Part shown: piece by piece, positions 6,016-7,173 of the stretch | Layout of the letters: the number at the start of each line of letters is the position of its first letter | Position numbering within the stretch: the stretch's first letter is position 1 | Assembly (NCBI GenBank): GCA_002389465.1 | Contig: DGOT01000214.1 | Location: forward strand, 2,273 to 9,445 | Direction of reading: 5' to 3' | Source: Bacteroidales bacterium UBA4459 | GTDB lineage: Bacteria; Bacteroidota; Bacteroidia; Bacteroidales; F082 | DNA length: 7,173 bases | Notes under the pieces: model-generated | Databases searched by the model: none | What the model was told of the DNA's origin: nothing | Seen by the model: the letters and a program-made list of their open reading frames with translations, nothing else | Program-made: the position numbers and the translations under genes

Positions 6016-6954
6016 ATGAATAAGTTTGCATTAATAGGTGCTGCCGGCTACATTGCTCCGAGGCATATGAAAGCCATAAAAGAGACGGGAAACGAGCTTG
6101 TTGCCGCCCTTGATCTTTTCGACAGCGTTGGCGTTATCGATAGCTATTTTCCGGATGCAGACTTCTTTATTGAACCCGAACGTTTTGACCGGCATCTTGA
6201 TAAAATGCGTAAGTCGGGCGAACGGAAGGTAGACTATGTATCTATCTGTTCTCCTAATTATCTGCATGATGCACACATACGTTTGGCCCTCAGAAACGAT
6301 GCTCACGCTATTTGCGAAAAGCCGCTGTTGCTAAACCCCTGGAATCTTGACGGGCTGGAAGACATTGAAAAAGAAACCGGAAAAAGAATTTACAACATCC
6401 TTCAGCTGAGGCATCATGCTTCCATCGTCGATCTGAAGAAACAGTTTGAAGTGAAACAAAATAATAAAGTGCACGATATTGAGCTAACCTACATCACTTC
6501 GCGCGGCAAATGGTATCATTATTCGTGGAAAGGAGATATAAAAAAATCAGGCGGGGTTGTGACCAACATCGGTATTCACTTTTTTGATATGCTGAGCTGG
6601 ATCTTCGGAAATATGAAGGAGAGCCAGGTACATCTTCAGGAGTACAATAAAGCTTCGGGCATGCTCCATCTAGATAATGCCAACGTAAAATGGTTTCTGA
6701 GTATCGACCGGAACGACCTGCCGGAAAAAGCTGTTAAAAACGGACAGCCTACATATCGGTCGATAACTATCGATAACAAAGAAATTGAGTTCAGCGGAGG
6801 ATTTACCGACCTGCATACGGTCAGCTACAACGAAATACTTGGCGGAAGAGGCTTTGGTATTTCAGAAGCCAGAAACAGCATTGAAATTGTGCATAAGATC
6901 CGTAATCAATTGGCTGAGAATAAAGGAGAACGTCATTCGTTCCTAAAAATATAA
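6016..6954 (+). CDS. wlbA: UDP-N-acetyl-2-amino-2-deoxy-D-glucuronate 3-dehydrogenase (WlbA/WbpB type)
   Basis: This is a cytoplasmic NAD-dependent oxidoreductase of the Gfo/Idh/MocA family that oxidises C3 of UDP-GlcNAc-uronic acid. The 3-keto product is then aminated (WbpE/WlbC) and acetylated (WbpD/WlbB) to make 2,3-diacetamido-uronic acid donors for surface polysaccharides. The 312-residue product has the N-terminal Rossmann motif LIGAAGYIAPRHM (residues 6-18), SICSPNYLH (76-84), the family EKP with Lys102, and in the C-terminal domain LTYITSRGKWY, GDIKKSGGVVTNIGIHFFD with the GxHxxD residues His188 and Asp191, FLSID, PTYRSI and GFTDLHT. I recognise these segments as closely similar to Bordetella WlbA and Pseudomonas WbpB. 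Length is normal for the family. The ATG at 6016 gives the conserved start and lies 21 nt after the kinase gene, with a purine-rich AAAGAGA ahead of it that could help ribosome binding. Partner enzymes of the pathway are not in the window. Confidence 0.92.
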   Translation: MNKFALIGAAGYIAPRHMKAIKETGNELVAALDLFDSVGVIDSYFPDADFFIEPERFDRHLDKMRKSGERKVDYVSICSPNYLHDAHIRLALRNDAHAICEKPLLLNPWNLDGLEDIEKETGKRIYNILQLRHHASIVDLKKQFEVKQNNKVHDIELTYITSRGKWYHYSWKGDIKKSGGVVTNIGIHFFDMLSWIFGNMKESQVHLQEYNKASGMLHLDNANVKWFLSIDRNDLPEKAVKNGQPTYRSITIDNKEIEFSGGFTDLHTVSYNEILGGRGFGISEARNSIEIVHKIRNQLAENKGERHSFLKI

Positions 6955-7087
6955 GTGTGAATCGGAGATATTTAATGATTTAAATACACGGCTTACACTG
7001 TGGAAATCAGTAACAGGTGAACAGGTAGAGAGTTTAAATGTTTTTTTGGAAGTTTGGGGTACTGGACGAACGGACAAGCAGTGAAGT
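6955..7087. other. Intergenic region after wlbA with no recognisable gene
   Basis: This 133-nt noncoding gap separates wlbA from a convergent partial gene. I see only a weak stem (CACGG 6987-6991 with CTGTG 6998-7002, one G-U pair) lacking a following T-run, an 8-nt-period near-tandem repeat AACAGGTG/AACAGGTA (7012-7027), and a T7 run (7041-7047) not preceded by a G/C hairpin. No intrinsic terminator can be called for either convergent gene. Confidence 0.5.
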
Positions 7088-7173
7088 TTATACTTCTCCC
7101 GCGATTTCAGTATTCCACTCTTCCGCTTGAACAGATCTCATACTTTTTTTCACCAATTCATCTTCATAAAAAA
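7088..7173 (-). CDS. Partial CDS, C-terminus of an unidentified protein
   Basis: On the minus strand a frame enters from the right edge (first full codon at 7171-7169) and stops at TAA (7090-7088), giving 27 residues, including YEDELVKKSMRSVQAEEW, with the end AGEV. The charged, amphipathic composition reads like a real soluble protein end. The other two minus-strand frames stop within about 25 bases of the edge. The fragment is too short to assign a family. If real, it is convergent with the polysaccharide operon and marks its end. A 5-bp inverted repeat GAAGT/ACTTC (7083-7096) overlaps the stop codon. Confidence 0.45.
   Translation of the reverse strand, partial: FYEDELVKKSMRSVQAEEWNTEIAGEV

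Noticed and set aside
6981..7047. Possible terminator after wlbA
   Set aside because: The only stem (5 bp with a G-U pair) is about 40 nt away from the T7 run, so the two do not form an intrinsic terminator.
7038..7130. Plus-strand 30-codon frame starting MFFWKFGVLDERTSS
   Set aside because: It overlaps the more protein-like minus-strand fragment at 7088-7173, has no clear ribosome-binding site and matches no known small protein.

Overview
The window looks like a chromosomal segment from a member of the Bacteroidota, possibly of the Marinilabiliales/Prolixibacteraceae type, although the family cannot be fixed from this sequence. The reasons are that both readable promoters carry the Bacteroidota -7 motif TAnnTTTG, the genes lack clear Shine-Dalgarno sequences, the topoisomerase ends in GRxGP repeats instead of zinc ribbons, and the export lipoprotein and kinase have the architecture usual in that phylum.

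Layout. A minus-strand unit fills positions 1 to about 2460. It holds topA (DNA topoisomerase I), followed 45 nt downstream by the first 31 codons of a second gene that runs off the left edge and may be an arginase/formimidoylglutamase-family enzyme. A divergent intergenic region of 254 nt (2458-2711) holds one -7 promoter element for each direction plus small repeats that could be regulator sites. A compact plus-strand unit then runs from 2712 to 6954: a Wza-like outer-membrane polysaccharide export lipoprotein, a Wzc-like polysaccharide co-polymerase fused to a tyrosine autokinase, and a WlbA/WbpB-type UDP-GlcNAc-uronate 3-dehydrogenase, with gaps of 16 and 21 nt. After 133 nt with no recognisable gene, the last 27 codons of an unidentified convergent minus-strand gene reach the right edge, so the polysaccharide unit probably ends with wlbA.

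How the genes work together. The Wza-like and Wzc-like proteins are the two halves of a trans-envelope export machine for capsule or exopolysaccharide: the periplasmic/outer-membrane exit pore, and the inner-membrane length regulator with its cytoplasmic kinase. WlbA makes a 3-keto intermediate on the way to 2,3-diamino-2,3-dideoxy-uronic acid nucleotide sugars, which suggests that the exported polymer, or another surface glycan, contains such a sugar. The later enzymes of that route (aminotransferase, acetyltransferase, epimerase), the glycosyltransferases, the flippase and the polymerase are not in the window.

I see no clearly new biological system. The most unusual features are the tyrosine/glycine tail of the kinase (nine consecutive Gly-Tyr units, 14 tyrosines in 28 residues), a duplicated glycine-rich insert in the export lipoprotein, and the placement of wlbA alone behind the export pair. 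No tRNA, rRNA, CRISPR array or insertion sequence was recognised.
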